The position numbers and the translations under genes are program-made. A stretch of 64,000 nucleotides of DNA from Nemopilema nomurai. Its lineage: Eukaryota; Cnidaria; Scyphozoa; Rhizostomeae; Rhizostomatidae. The stretch's first letter is position 1. The number at the start of each line of letters is the position of its first letter. Below the pieces are notes generated by a model. The model had not been told where the DNA came from. It worked only from the letters and a program-made list of their open reading frames with translations, and did not search any database. Shown here piece after piece: positions 46,639 to 58,647 of this stretch. The stretch is from contig ML133431.1 in assembly GCA_003864495.1 (NCBI GenBank), positions 184,067-248,066 on the forward strand, in the 5' to 3' direction.

Positions 46639-47185
46639 AATTATTCGTAATTAATGTTTGCATTTTCTTTAAACGGTAACTTATACTGTTATCAAATCGT
46701 TGATTGGCAATTTTTACAAGTACGCCACCAATTAATTGTAAATCAAGGTAATTATTTAATTCAACCTTACAATTGAAATAATTGGCGATTGCAATCGTGA
46801 TTGCTTGAATTTGTTTTTCATCAAGTAAAAAAACTGTATAAATGGCACCAATTTTAATATTTAATAATTTGGCAATTTGATGTTTAATTTGCTTTAAAAT
46901 TGTTTCAAGATACATTAAATAACCATCATTTAATAATAATTCGAATAAATTAATTCAATGATTGGCAAAAAAGCGTTTTAAAATTGTATTAAAAAACTTT
47001 TTGACTTTTAAACGTGGTCATTTTAATCAAATTAAAATTCATTGAGGATGATTTTGAATTAGTGTTTGTAACATTTTACTTTCTTCATAATACGAACTTA
47101 AATTATTGTTAGTATTCTTTAAAAAGTTAGTAAATCCTGTGCTATAAGCACTAATAATATTATTTTGTTGATTTTTTGTTAACAT
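46628..47185 (-). CDS. atpH: ATP synthase delta subunit
   Basis: Peripheral-stalk subunit joining b to the top of F1; 185 residues, read through several TGA-Trp codons. The sequence is poorly conserved, as usual for delta. The N-terminal helical part (NNIISAYSTGFTNFLKN) and the C-terminal LDLQLIGGVLVKIANQRFDNSISYRLKKM match the family's IGGxxxxxGDxxxDxSxxxxLxxL pattern. It overlaps atpF by 26 bases and atpA by 11. Confidence 0.9.
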
Positions 47186-47681
47186 CTTTAATAAAATCTT
47201 CAATTAATTCTAAATGGTCTTTGGTTTTAAGTTCGCGTTTTAGTAATTCGCGACTTAAATTAACGGCGTTTTCGACGATTTCAGTATTAATTTGGGTTTG
47301 TAAATTATTTTTAATTTCAGCGGCCTCGAAACGACTTTTAGCAATGTTTTCACGCGCCTTTTGTCGTGCGTTTTCGATAATTGTTTGTGATTTTTTGAGC
47401 GATTTAGCTTGTGTATCAAATAAAATTTTAGCGCGTTTTTGAATCGTTTTTTTCAATTCGCGTTGAACTTTTGCTTGCGTTTTAATTGCATTTTGATTTG
47501 TTTTTTCGGCATTTTGATAGTATTCATCAACTTTTAATTGACGATTTTTTAATCATTTAACAAAAGGGCGGTAAACAAAATAAATCAAAAATCCTGTAAT
47601 GACAATGATTGCAATTAAATGGGCAATTAAAATGGGAACATCAAATTGCAACTTCGTTTTAATAATTTCTCGTATAGTCAT
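47160..47681 (-). CDS. atpF: ATP synthase b subunit
   Basis: Peripheral-stalk subunit. One N-terminal membrane helix (LIAHLIAIIVITGFLIYFVY) is followed by a long charged coiled-coil helix rich in Lys, Glu and Gln; 173 residues. Unlike the b subunit of several mycoplasmas, no signal peptide with a lipobox Cys is seen. No strong Shine-Dalgarno precedes ATG 47681. It lies 21 bases after atpE and overlaps atpH. Confidence 0.92.
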
Positions 47682-47702
47682 ATCAATATATACAAACAGG
47701 AT

Positions 47703-47933
47703 TTATTTAAGGAATAATAAGATCAAAGCAATGATTAATCCGTAAATTGCGCCTGATTCAGCAATCGCGCAACCAACAATCATAATTGTTCGAATTTTAT
47801 TTTCTGCTTCTGGATTTCTTCCAACTGCTTCGGCGGCTTTACCGGCGGCATATCCTTGTCCAATTCCACTTCCAATAAATGAAATCGTTGATAAACCAAT
47901 TGCAATTCATTTGTAATTTTCTTCCATAGCCAT
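47703..47933 (-). CDS. atpE: ATP synthase c subunit
   Basis: Proton-carrying ring subunit. Two membrane helices form a hairpin: helix 1 contains [16 protein letters not shown], the polar loop is [12 protein letters not shown], and helix 2 ([15 protein letters not shown]) carries the ion-binding Glu. It has 76 residues. A GAGAGGAT ribosome-binding site precedes ATG 47933; an ATG two codons on is also possible. No Na+-type ligand pattern was recognised, so proton coupling is assumed. Confidence 0.96.
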
Positions 47934-47962
47934 AATTTAATTATCCTCTCTTTTTTTCAAAA

Positions 47963-48718
47963 TTAATTTTCACGTAAAACTTCATTATATAACTTCGGGT
48001 CGTTATCGGGGAGATTTTTTTGATTTTTAAGTGATTTATATGGTCGTTCAAACGATCAGTAAGTTAAAGTTAACATCATAAAAATAAATGATTGAATAAA
48101 CCCAGTAAAAATATCAAAATACATGTGAAAAGGTGCGGCAACAACAGATAATATATTAAAATATTTTAAGTTTGGTCCTAATAATTCTGCTGAATATTTA
48201 TAAAATAAAAACATGATAAAAAAACCAGCTAATAAATTACCAAAAATCCGAAATGAAATCGAAATAAATGGTGCGAATTGGGAAATGATTTCTAATGGAT
48301 TTAAAAATTTTTTAAAATATCTTCAACCACGAAATATAATGCCAAAAATATGAATTCCTAAGAAAGTAATTAATCCTAGTGATAGCGGAACGGATAAAAA
48401 AGTCATTGGCGATTCTAATCCAAATAAACTTAGCAAATTACCAAGATTAACGTAAAGTAATAAAAAAAATGCATACGGAGTTAAAAAATGAAAACGTTTT
48501 CCTAAAACATTGATTACAATTGTACGAATTCAATACAATGTTAAATCAACTAATAAAATAAAACCAGTTGAAGCTTGATTAATTTTTTGACGCCGTTTTT
48601 TTACAAAATAAATAAGTGAAAACGTAACCATTAAACAAACAATAATAATAATTGAAAAAATTCCTTGTGAATTAATTGAATTAATTTTAGTATTAATTTT
48701 TGCTGCTAAAGTATACAT
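47963..48718 (-). CDS. atpB: ATP synthase a subunit
   Basis: Static channel subunit of F0; 251 residues with five to six membrane helices. The essential Arg lies in SISFRIFGNLLAGFF near residue 175; LGNLLSLFG and PLSLGLITFLGIHIFG are family blocks. First gene of the operon; the promoter must lie in the 97-base gap shared with the divergent upp. Confidence 0.95.
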
Positions 48719-48815
48719 AAAATTTTTAATTATTTTAACTATATTTTAACAAAAAAACGCATTAAAAAAATCAAAAAAGACCGAATTTAGTAATATAATA
48801 TATTAAATCTAAGAT
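48719..48815. promoter_or_regulatory. divergent promoter region of atpB and upp
   Basis: 97-base AT-rich gap between divergent starts. On the plus strand TATAAT at 48794-48799, preceded by TAG, is a good -10 for upp about 17 bases before its ATG. On the minus strand several TATATTATATTAC-like blocks could serve atpB. No -35 consensus stands out. Confidence 0.4.
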
Positions 48816-49445
48816 ATGAATAAAGTTATTATTTTTAATAATCCATTAATTAACACAAAATTAGCGACATTGAAAGATAAAGCCACAAATAATAAAATGT
48901 TTCGGAAAATTTTGCATGACATTAGTCTATTAATGATTGCCGAAGTTTTTAATGATGTGCGAACAATTAAAAAAATAATTCACACACCGTTAGCAAAACA
49001 AGATATTGATGTTATTAATGAAGAAATTATTCTTTTACCAATTTTACGTGCTGGGTTAGGAATGTTACATGCTTTTTCAAGTATTTTACCGAAAAGTAAA
49101 TTAGGCTTTGCTGGATTTAAACGGGAAGCAAAAAGCTTGGAAATTCATAAATATCATTTTACATTACCAAAAATTACCAATCGTTCTTTAATTGTAATTC
49201 TTGATCCAATGATTGCAAGTGGAAACACAATTTTAAAAAGCATTGAAGAAATAAAAAACGTTGTTAAAACACCATTAAAAATTAAAGTTGTGGGAATTTT
49301 AGGAACTAAAGAAGCGATTAAAAAAATTCATCAAATCTATCCAAATGTTCAAATTTATTTAGCTAAAAATGTTGAATCATTAAATCATCATGCCTACATT
49401 GTTCCTGGTTTAGGTGATGCTGGTGATCGTTTATTTGGTGAATAA
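48816..49445 (+). CDS. upp: uracil phosphoribosyltransferase
   Basis: Salvages uracil to UMP using PRPP, the entry to pyrimidines in an organism lacking de novo synthesis; PyrH (4.2 kb) continues the pathway. It has 209 residues. The PRPP loop is VILDPMIASGNTILKSI, the uracil-binding end is YIVPGLGDAGDRLFG, and LLPILRAGLGML is the conserved early block. Confidence 0.97.
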   Translation: MNKVIIFNNPLINTKLATLKDKATNNKMFRKILHDISLLMIAEVFNDVRTIKKIIHTPLAKQDIDVINEEIILLPILRAGLGMLHAFSSILPKSKLGFAGFKREAKSLEIHKYHFTLPKITNRSLIVILDPMIASGNTILKSIEEIKNVVKTPLKIKVVGILGTKEAIKKIHQIYPNVQIYLAKNVESLNHHAYIVPGLGDAGDRLFGE

Positions 49446-49791
49446 TAAACTGTTACAGTATTGGCGTTTCATTCTGATCGGAATGATGATGTTAGTTGCT
49501 TATAGTTTTACAGTTTGATGAAATAACCCCAAATATCTCTTCACTTTCACATTAATGATGTTGAATTATTGCATTATTAGTTTAATTTGATTTAATTTTT
49601 TTTATGCAATTACTAGTTTGCAAATGGCAAAACGAAAATTTTGAATTTTAATATTTTTACTGTTTAAAAATATGTTTTATTTGATGCCATTCGTGATAAT
49701 TTGATTTTTACCAACTAAAGCAGTATTTGATTTTTGAACCGGTATAATTTCTTTATTTTGCTATTTTTTATTAATAATTATGAAATTTTAG
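49438..49791 (+). CDS. small integral membrane protein, possibly AtpI-like
   Basis: 117 residues with four hydrophobic segments (FILIGMMMLVAYSFTV, LMMLNYCIISLIWFNFFYA and two more). The likely start is a GTG overlapping the upp stop by 8 bases, giving a coupled pair; ATG alternatives lie further in. Size, topology and closeness to the ATP synthase operon fit an AtpI-like assembly protein of mollicutes, but no diagnostic motif is seen. Confidence 0.6.
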
Positions 49792-49841
49792 TAAAAAAAT
49801 GTTATTCTTTATAAGAATATTAACTTTTAAAAATCAATTTC

Positions 49842-50885
49842 ATGAATAATAAAATTATTATCGCTAAAAAAAAATTTTTGAATCAATTTAAAACCACGAC
49901 AAAAAAAGAAATTATCATTAATATTTGTCTTATTATCGGGTTAAGTTTTATTGGTTCTTTTATTTATCAAAACATTGTAAAAGTTAAAATTTACATTCCT
50001 GGTTTATATTGAATTCCACAAACAATAACCTATACATTACAAGAACAAGGCGTTTTTACTAATATCGGTGGACCATTTAAACTCGAAATGCTTACTTTCT
50101 ATTTAATTGGTTTGATAATTAACACTCCACTTTTAGTTTTTGCGTTTTTTAAAATTGGTCGTAAATACGCATTTTGAACAATGTTTTCAATTATTATGTA
50201 TACCTTATGAGGTTTATTTTTCAATATTAACAATCAGCAATTACAAAACTTTTTTAAAAAACTCGAAACTCATATCACAGATAAATTTGATGGAAAACGA
50301 GCAACAAAAGTTGAGTTTTATTTGACTGCACTAGTTGCGGGAGTTTTAATGGGATTTATTACCAGTTTTTTATGAAAACGAAACATTAGTGGTGGTTTTG
50401 ATATTGTTTACACTTATTTAGCGATTAAAAAACGACGAACACTAAGTTCATTAACCATTCCGGTTAGTTGTGTGGTTGTAATTTTAAACATTCTTTTAAA
50501 TACAATCGTTTTAGAAAACGAAAAAATTGGCAAAAATCCAATTTACATTTTTTTCTTTATCATTAATTCAGCAATTTTTGCTTATTCCTATTCGTTTGTA
50601 TTAGATTATTTTTATCCAAAATTTGCAATTGTAACAATTGTTATTATTTCTAAACAATTAACAAGCATTGAAAAAATTTTATTAAAAAATTTTAAACGAA
50701 CTGCAACTGTAATAAAAGCGGTTGGTTTGTATGAAAAAAAATCAGTTGATTGTATTTTTATTACATCAACTTTTTTAGAAAAAAATGTCGTTGTTGATAT
50801 CGTAAAAAAGGTTGACCCGCATGCTTTTATCTCGGTTTGATCAACTCAAGAGACGTATGGGAATTTTTTTGTTGGGTTTAAGTAA
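49842..50885 (+). CDS. YitT-family (DUF161/DUF2179) membrane protein
   Basis: 347 residues. Five to six N-terminal membrane helices include the family motif TNIGGPFKLEMLTFYLI region and RNISGGFDIVYTYLA (GG-x-D). The last 90 residues are a soluble DUF2179 domain (RTATVIKAVGLYEKKSVDCIFIT ... DPHAFISV). Function is unknown in the family; roles in transport or stress have been proposed. Intact frame; asnS follows after 14 bases. Confidence 0.85.
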
Positions 50886-50899
50886 TATAATAGTAATAA

Positions 50900-52242
50900 A
50901 TGAAAACCATTTTTAATATCTTAAATCTTGGTGATAAAAAACTAGGAAAAATTATCCAAATTGGCGGTTGAGTAAAATATAATCGTGCTAATAATCAAAT
51001 AGCTTTTATCGTTTTAAACGATGGAAGTTGTCTAGAAAATTTACAAATTGTTTGTAAAAAAACTGTTCTAGATAATTTTGCTAAAATTGCCAAAATTAAT
51101 CCACACAGTGCAATCGATATCGTTGGTGTTTTACAAAAAAGTTTAAAAAGTGAACAAAAATATGAAGTGATTGCAAAAAAAGTTGTGATTTTAAATGAAG
51201 CAGCTAATGATTATCCGTTGCAAAAAAAAATCATACTTTAGAATTTATGCGCGAACATTCACATTTAAGAACACATAGTACATATTTTCAAGCAATTAAT
51301 TTTATTCGTCAAAGTTGTGTTCAAAGCGTTCATCAATTTTTTCAAAATCGCCAATTTCATTTATTACATGCACCAATCATCACTGAAAACGATTGTGAAG
51401 GTGGTGGAGAAGCATTTTTAGTTAATGATCAATTAACTGATAAAAAGTGATTTTTTGGTAAAGAAAGTCGATTAACTGTTAGTGGACAATTGCATGCCGA
51501 AGTGTTTGCCCAAAGTTTTAAACATGTTTATACTTTTGGTCCAACTTTTCGAGCCGAAAAAAGTAATACAAGATTCCATGCATCTGAATTTTGAATGGTT
51601 GAACCAGAAATTGCTTTTGGATCATTAACAGACGGAATTGAGCTTGCAATTGATTTAATGAAAGCAATTGCCAAAACTGTTTTGACAACCCAAAAAACTG
51701 CTTTACAATATTTAGCAAAAAAAGGTGAAATTGATTTAATCGCCAGAATTCAAAATTTGATCACAGTTGATTTTGTCAAAATTAGTTATCGTGAAGCAAT
51801 TCAAAAATTAGCAACTAATTTTAACAATAAAATTAAATTTGGTGATGAATTAACAAAACCATATGAAAAATATTTATGTGAAAACATCTTTAAAAAACCA
51901 GTTGTTGTTTATGATTATCCAATCGAACAAAAGGCATTTTATATGAAAATAAATCAAGATCAAGCAACTGTTGCTGGTTTTGATATTTTATTTCCCCACA
52001 TTGGTGAAGTTGTTGGTGGTGGGGCCAGAGAAATTGAATACGAAAAAATAAATAGAAGGGTGAGGCAATTACAACTAGATAAACAAAATTTAGCGTGATA
52101 TTTAAATCTTCGAAAATATGGATATGCTCCTTCAGTTGGATTTGGATTCGGTTTTGATCGATTTTTAATGTATCTAACTGGTGTTGAAAACATTCGGGAT
52201 CTTATTCCGTTTTATCGCGGCTTTAAAACACTTAAATATTAA
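50900..52242 (+). CDS. asnS: asparaginyl-tRNA synthetase, apparent one-base frameshift
   Basis: Class IIb synthetase. The N-terminal OB domain ([19 protein letters not shown]) is followed by motif 2 ([25 protein letters not shown] region), EPEIAFG and motif 3 ([13 protein letters not shown]). A frame break falls in the nine-A run at 51222-51230; a tenth A joins PLQKK to [14 protein letters not shown] and gives 447 residues, the usual length. Its presence suggests that GatCAB mainly serves Gln-tRNA. Confidence 0.93.
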
Positions 52243-52263
52243 AATTATCATAGTTATCTGATC

Positions 52264-53265
52264 ATGATTACGAAAGATCGAATTTGCTTTTTATTAAAAA
52301 AGAACAAAAAATGAATGAGAATTATTCATTTAATTAAAAAACATAAAACCATTTATGTTTTTGGGCACAACAATCCAGATGGGGATTGTTTAGGGGCGCA
52401 AAGTGCTGTAAAAACAATGATCAAAAATAATTTTCCTGGCAAAGAAGTTTTCGCGCCCATCAAAAAACCACAAACTAAATGATTATTTAATACTTATCCA
52501 AATGATCCAACTCCCAATCAAAATGCACTTAAAAAAGATTTAATTATTTTAGTTGATGTTAATCACTGATCAAGAACTGATTATCCCGAACTTCAACACG
52601 CTAAAAATCTAGTTTTAATTGATCATCATATTTATAAACCAGAAAATTTATCACCTAATATTGGATATTGAATCGAAGAAAAATACGGTTCAGTTTGCGA
52701 AATGTTAGCAGTACTTTTTATTTGACAAGGATGAAAATGAAATCAAGAAATTGCTAATGCATTATTAACTGGGATTATTACTGATACCGGAAATTTGAAA
52801 TTTAATTCAACTAAATCACGAACTCTTTACATTTGCGGGTATTTACTTGCAAAAAAAGCGCAATTAGTTGAAATTCACAATAAAATTAATCATTTAAGTA
52901 GTGAAGATGTTGCGACTTTTCGGTTTTTTCAAGAAAATTATATTGATGCGAAAAAATTTAAATATTTTATTTTTAAACCGGAAAATCAAAAAAAATTACC
53001 TTGAGTGACAGAAACGCATCAATTCAAACGTTATTTACATTTTTTGAAAAATATCGATAATACTAAAGTTTGTGCCACGTTTTTACAATTTAAAGAAAAT
53101 GGTTTAATTAATTGTTCGTTAAGAAGTAAAAAAATTGATGTCAATTCAATTGCAATTCAATTTAATGGTGGTGGTCATCGTTTAGCAAGTGGAATCAAAT
53201 TAAAAAATTGAAATCAAGTGGAAAGTTTAATTAATGTAATTAAAATGAAGGTCGAAAATGATTAA
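52264..53265 (+). CDS. DHH/DHHA1 phosphoesterase (NrnA-like)
   Basis: 333 residues. DHH-family motifs: GHNNPDGDCLGA near residue 40, LVDVNH, LIDHHIY (the DHH) near 115, TGIITDTGN and the DHHA1 end FNGGGHRLASGIKL. Such proteins degrade oligoribonucleotides or pAp and in mollicutes may also cleave c-di-AMP-derived pApA. That links it loosely to the cyclase at 31 kb. It overlaps thymidine kinase 2 by 8 bases. Confidence 0.92.
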
Positions 53266-53857
53266 TAATATTGCAATTATGCAAGCTGGCATGTTAACAG
53301 TAATTTGTGGGCCAATGTTTGCGGGAAAAACCGAAGAATTAATTCGTCAAATTAATATTTTAAGACGAGCACAAAAAAATGTTGCAGTGTTTTTACCAAG
53401 ATTAGCGCAACGATATAGTGAAAATAAAATTGTTTCACATAATCAACGAAGTATCAAAACACATGTGATTGCAAATAAAGAAGAAATGTGAGCAATTTTA
53501 AACCAAACTCAATATGATGCGGTTTGTTTTGATGAGGTGCAATTTTTCTCAAAAACGTTTTTTTCTGATATTTTAAAACTAATTATGAACAAAAAAATCG
53601 TAATTTGTGCTGGAATGGATAAAGATTTTTATGGTCAATACGTTGGCTTAATGGCACGATTATTAGTACAGGCAGATATTATTTATAAATTAAGTGCTAT
53701 TTGCATGAAATGTAATTCAATTGCCACACGAACACAAAGAGTTGATTCAAACCAAAACGCAATTAACCCTTACAAACCCAAAATTTTAATTGGCGGTGCC
53801 AATTTTTATGAAGCGCGTTGTAATCGATGTTTTGTTTGATTTTCAGAAGATGAATAA
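53258..53857 (+). CDS. tdk: thymidine kinase (copy 2)
   Basis: Phosphorylates thymidine and deoxyuridine with ATP. It has 199 residues, with P-loop CGPMFAGKTEELIRQ near residue 18, the catalytic motif CFDEVQFF, and zinc ligands in CMKC and ARCNRC. The lasso GGANFYEARC keeps the thymidine-contacting residues. It is translationally coupled on both sides: it overlaps the DHH gene by 8 bases and prfA by 8 bases. Confidence 0.95.
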
Positions 53858-54898
53858 AACAAACGATAAGCAAATTGATCGTGCTTTTAAAACTTATTTA
53901 GATTTAACGAAAAAATTAAAAGATCCAAACATCATCAAACAAATTGATGTTTATACTGATCTTGCACGAAAAATTAAACCATTAATTCCGGGTGGAAAAT
54001 TAATCGAACAAAAAAATAATTTACTCGAAACGATTGCGGAATGAAAACAATTAGCTAAAAAAGATCCGCAATTAAAAATTGATGCGGAAAAAGAACAAAT
54101 CAAAATTCAAAATCAAATTGTAAAAATTGATCAAAAAATTCAAAAATGATGAGACGAATATCAAAATCCGCCAACCGATAATAAAAGCACTATTATGGAA
54201 TTACGTTCCGCAAGTGGAGGTGCAGAAGCAAGTCTTTTTGTCGGTGATGTATTACAAATGTATTTAACGTATTTTAAAAAAAATAAATGAAAATATCGAT
54301 TTTTTGAACAACGACAAAATGAAGGTGGTGTTATAACTATGTTGTTTTATCAATCGATAATCCTCAAGCATACAATAATTTACAATATGAAGCTGGGGTT
54401 CATCGTGTTCAAAGGGTACCAAAAACCGAAACTCAAGGACGGGTTCACACTTCAACAATTACAGTTGTAGTTTTGAAAAAAATGGCGGAAAATGAATTTC
54501 CGTTAGCATTAAAAGATTTAAGAATTGATACGTTTCGCAGTAGTGGAGCGGGTGGTCAATCAGTTAATACCACCGATTCAGCTGTTCGAATCGTTCATAT
54601 TCCCACCGGATTAACTGTTAGTTGCCAAGATGGTCGATCACAACACGATAATAAAGAACGGGCTTTAGAAGTTTTACGGGCACGTTTATATAAAATGCAA
54701 CAAGAAAAAATCGCAAGTGAAAATCTTCAAATGCGAAAAGAACAAATCGGAACCGGAATACGAAGTGAAAAAATTCGGACTTATAATTATCCGCAAAATC
54801 GGATCACTGATCATCGTATCAAAACAAATTTTAGTGGTATTGAACAAATTATGAACGGTAATTTAGATAAAATTATCAAAAAATTACAAACCAAATAA
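53850..54898 (+). CDS. prfA: peptide chain release factor 1, apparent one-base frameshift
   Basis: Terminates translation at UAA and UAG, the only stops needed under code 4. GGQ is in SSGAGGQSVNTTDSAVRI. SASGGAEASLF and AGVHRVQRVPKTETQGRVH are conserved. The frame breaks near 54331-54333; one missing base there restores continuity and gives 349 residues. Part of a compact block with thymidine kinase 2, prmC and tsaC, an order common in Firmicutes (tdk-prfA-prmC-tsaC). Confidence 0.94.
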
Positions 54899-54903
54899 AT
54901 TTC

Positions 54904-55536
54904 ATGAATAAAAAAAAATATTTTTATCGTCACACTTTTATTATTAATAATGATGTTTTTCGTCCGCGGTTTGAAACTGAACAATTAGTTGATTTAACTT
55001 ATCGTTATATTCAAACTTGATTTAAAACGAATGATCGAATTTTAGAAATCGGAGTTGGAAGTGGTGTCATTGCTTTATCATTAAAAAATCTTTTACCTGA
55101 CTGGCAAATTGATGCAGTTGATATTAATGAAAAAGCAATCGAAAACGTAAAATTAAATCAAAAACAATTAAAACTAGCAATTAACTGTTGAAAAAGTAAT
55201 TTATTTAATCATATAAAATTAAAATATAGCGTTATTATTGCTAATTTACCGTATTTAAAAACAACTGAAACGGTTGAAAGCGAAGTGTTACAAAATGATC
55301 CTTGTGAAGCTTTATTTGGTGGTCATGATGGTTTAAAATACATTGAAACAATGCTAAAACAAGTAAAATCGTTTTTAAAACCACGTTATTTAATTGCGCT
55401 TGAAATTGGTAATCAACAAAAACAACAAGTGGTTGAATTAGCAAAAAAATATTTACCAAACTCGTACATTTTAACCCAAAAGGATTATAATCAATTGCAT
55501 CGCTTTATTTTTATTTATTATGATTCTAACAAATAA
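54904..55536 (+). CDS. prmC: release factor glutamine methyltransferase
   Basis: Methylates the Gln of the GGQ motif in RF1. It has 210 residues, short because the N-terminal helical domain is missing. The SAM-binding motif ILEIGVGSGVIAL and DAVDINEKAIENV are clear. The catalytic NPPY motif reads ANLPYLK, so the first proline is leucine. It begins 5 bases after prfA and overlaps tsaC by 17 bases. Confidence 0.93.
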
Positions 55537-56059
55537 AACCAGTATTATTAATAAATTAAAACAAAAAACAATTGCTATTATACCAACTGATACAATTTAT
55601 GGATTAGTTACCTATTATCAAAATCAAGCTGAAATTAAAAAAATTTATCAATTAAAAAAGCGCCCATTAAAAAAAGCGCCCATTATTTTAGTTGCAAATT
55701 GAAAACAAGCAGCAAGTTTAGTTGTTGTTAATAATGAAATGATTGAATGACACAATCAACAATCAGTTCCAACCACACTAATTTTAAAAAAAAAGCATCC
55801 CAATGCTTTTAAAAACACTATTTGAACAACACCATATTTAGCAATTCGCGTTGTTAAATGAAAATGATTACAAACTATTTTATTAGCAACCGGTCCTTTG
55901 ATTGCTACAAGTTGCAATTATAATCAAAAACCACCAATCAATGATCTTGATTCAGTGCAAAAATGAGAAAATAAGGTTGATTTTATTGTCTTGAAATCAC
56001 CACGTAAACAAAATGCTTCTCGAATTTATGATTGGGATAAAAAAACGTTTATTCGTTAA
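55520..56059 (+). CDS. tsaC: L-threonylcarbamoyladenylate synthase
   Basis: First step of tRNA t6A37 formation from threonine, bicarbonate and ATP. It has 179 residues of the Sua5/YciO/YrdC fold: AIIPTDTIYGLV near residue 19, YQLKKRPLKKAPIIL (KRP motif), PTTLILK, AIRVVKW and ATSCNY. Works with TsaB and TsaE (27-28 kb); TsaD is not in the window. It converges tail to tail on fusA with one base between. Confidence 0.93.
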
Positions 56060-56060
56060 T

Positions 56061-58160
56061 TTAATTACTTTTTCGAATTGTAAAATTACTATTTTTAATA
56101 ATTTCTTGACTGATGCTTTCAGGTGCTTTTGAATAATTAGAAAATTGCATTACGTAATTACCACGTCCTTGAGTAAATGAACGTAAATTGGTTGCGTAAT
56201 TAAACATTTCTTGTAAAGGAACAAAGGCAGTAATGTTTTGTAAGCCGTGTGTTTCAGTTGTCGTTTCAACTTTAGCACGTCGTGATGCTAGATCACCAAT
56301 GACATCACCGTAATATTCTTTAGGAGTAGTTACGACTACTTTCATAATTGGTTCTAAAATTAAAATTGGAATGTGTTCTTTAATTGTTTGTAAAGCCAAA
56401 GCAGCTGCCGCTTTGAAAGCAAATTCCGATGAATCAACTTCATGGAATGAACCATCGTATAAAGTTGCTTTTAAATCAACAATTGGATAACCGGCAATGA
56501 TACCACGTTCCATATTATTTAGTAATGAATCTTTAATCGGTTTAATGTATTCACGCGGAATTTTACCACCGGTAATTTTATTAACAAACTCATTTCCTTT
56601 TTGAAAATTAGATTCAAATTTGATCAAAACATGTCCATATTGACCACGTCCACCAGATTGTCGAATGTATTTACCTTCGGTTTCAACTGTTTGACGAATT
56701 GTTTCACGATAGGAAACTTGTGGATTTCCAACATTAACATCAACGCGAAATTCACGTTTTAAACGATCAACAATAATTTCTAAATGTAATTCTCCCATAC
56801 CAGAAATTACCATTTGATTAGTTTCATAATTCATTTGGGCACGAAATGTAGGGTCTTCTTCGGCTAGCTTTTGCAATGATAAACTCATTTTCTCTTGATC
56901 GGCTTTTGTTTTTGGTTCCAAAGCTAAGGAAATAACGGGTTCAGGAAAATCCATTTTTTCTAAGATTAAATCTTGATCTAACGCTGTGATCGTTTCACCG
57001 GTAATAGTTTTTCTTAAACCGATGATCCCAACAATATCACCAGCTGATGCTTCATTAATATCAGTACGACTATTAGAATGAATTTGAATTAATCGTCCGA
57101 TTCGTTCTTTGGTTTGATTATTAGAGTTAATAACGTATGAACCAGATTTTAAAGTTCCGGAATAAATACGACAAAACGCCATTTTACCAACAAAAGGATC
57201 GGTCATTAATTTAAAAACTAATCCAACAAAAGGCGCATTAACATCAGGTTGAATTAAAACTTCTTCCGATTTAGCATTTAAAGCAATTTTTGGTTTGATA
57301 TCTAATGGTGATGGTAAATAATCAATGATCGCATCTAAAACAAATTTAACCCCTTTGTTTTTAAAAGCGGTTCCTAATAAAACGGGAAATAATTTAGCTT
57401 GTAAAGTTGCTTTTCGTAATGTTTGACGAATTTTTTCACTTGGAATGGTTTCACCTTCTAAAAACGCCATCATAATTTGATCATCAAAATGTGATAATTG
57501 TTCTAAAATTTTTGTGTGTCATTTTTGAGCATCAGCTTGAAATGCTGGATCAATTTCAGTTACTTTAGTTTCTTCATTTGGTTGATTACCAGTGTAAATG
57601 TACTGTTTCATTTCAATAAGATCAATAATGCCGCGAAAATTACTTTCAGCGCCAATTGGTAATTGAATTAAACACGGTTCGACATTTAATCGTGCGCGAA
57701 TTGTTGCTACCGCGTTAAATGCGTTGGCACCTAATTTATCCATTTTATTTAAAAAAAAGATTCGCGGTACATCGTGTTTTGCTGCTTGTCTTCAAACTGT
57801 TTCGGTTTGTGGTTCAACACCGACTTGAGCATCTAATACTGCAACTGCACCATCTAAAACTCGTAATGAACGTTCAACTTCAACGGTAAAATCAACATGG
57901 CCTGGTGTATCAATAATATTAATCGTGTGTTTAGGTGTATCTGGTTTTTTTCATTCCACAATCGTTGCTGCCGCTGTGATTGTAATGCCACGTTCTTTTT
58001 CTTGTGCCATTCAATCCATTTGCGTTTTTCCATCGTCAACATTGTAAACGCGATTAATTTTTTCGGTTAAAAATAAGATTCGTTCAGTTGTTGTGGTTTT
58101 TCCGGCATCAATGTGTGCCATAATCCCAATATTTCTTAATAAGTCTAGTTTTTTTTGCAT
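56061..58160 (-). CDS. fusA: elongation factor G
   Basis: Translocation GTPase; 699 residues, unbroken frame with TGA as Trp. G1 is [17 protein letters not shown] near residue 15; [20 protein letters not shown] and FLNKMDKLG follow, then domains II-V ([39 protein letters not shown]). The operon rpsL-rpsG-fusA is complete here; its usual fourth member tuf is elsewhere, at 9.7 kb. Confidence 0.97.
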
Positions 58161-58166
58161 TGTCAA

Positions 58167-58640
58167 TTATCATGAAAAATGTGAAAAAGCTTTGTTTGCT
58201 TCTGCCATTTTTTGAATATTAAGTTTCTTTTTAATTGCGCCACCTTCTTTATTAAAAGAATTAATAATTTCAGTTTCTAAACTTTTAATAAAGGTCTTGG
58301 TGTGGTTTTTATTTGCTGCTTCAATTAATCAACGTAAAGCTAAAGTTTCTTGTCGTTCAACGCTAACTAAAACGGGTACTTGATAATTGGCACCACCAAT
58401 TTTACGTGATTTTAATTCAACTTGCGGTTTAATGTTATCGATTGCTTGTTGTAAAAATAATAATGGTGATTTATTTTGCGTTGAGCTAATTCGATCAAGC
58501 ACAGTATAAACAATTTTAGATGCGATTTGTTTTTTACCACCAATCATAATCATATTAATCATTTTTGTTAAAAGTAATGATTTATATAATGAGTCTGGTT
58601 GAAGAATTCGTTTTTTATGATCTTTAATCGGTTTACGCAT
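58167..58640 (-). CDS. rpsG: small-subunit ribosomal protein S7
   Basis: Primary 16S rRNA-binding protein of the 30S head. 157 residues: starts MRKPIKDHKKRILQPDSLY, contains INMIMIGGKKQIASKIVYTV, GANYQVPVLVSVERQETLALRW and ends NKAFSHFSW. The last codons before TAA include TGA-Trp. It lies 6 bases before fusA and 7 after rpsL. Confidence 0.97.
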
Positions 58641-58647
58641 GATAATA

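Noticed and set aside
57854..58042. Alternate-frame open frame inside fusA suggesting a frameshift
   Set aside because: The EF-G frame is continuous from 58160 to 56061 when TGA is read as Trp, so this is only a shadow.
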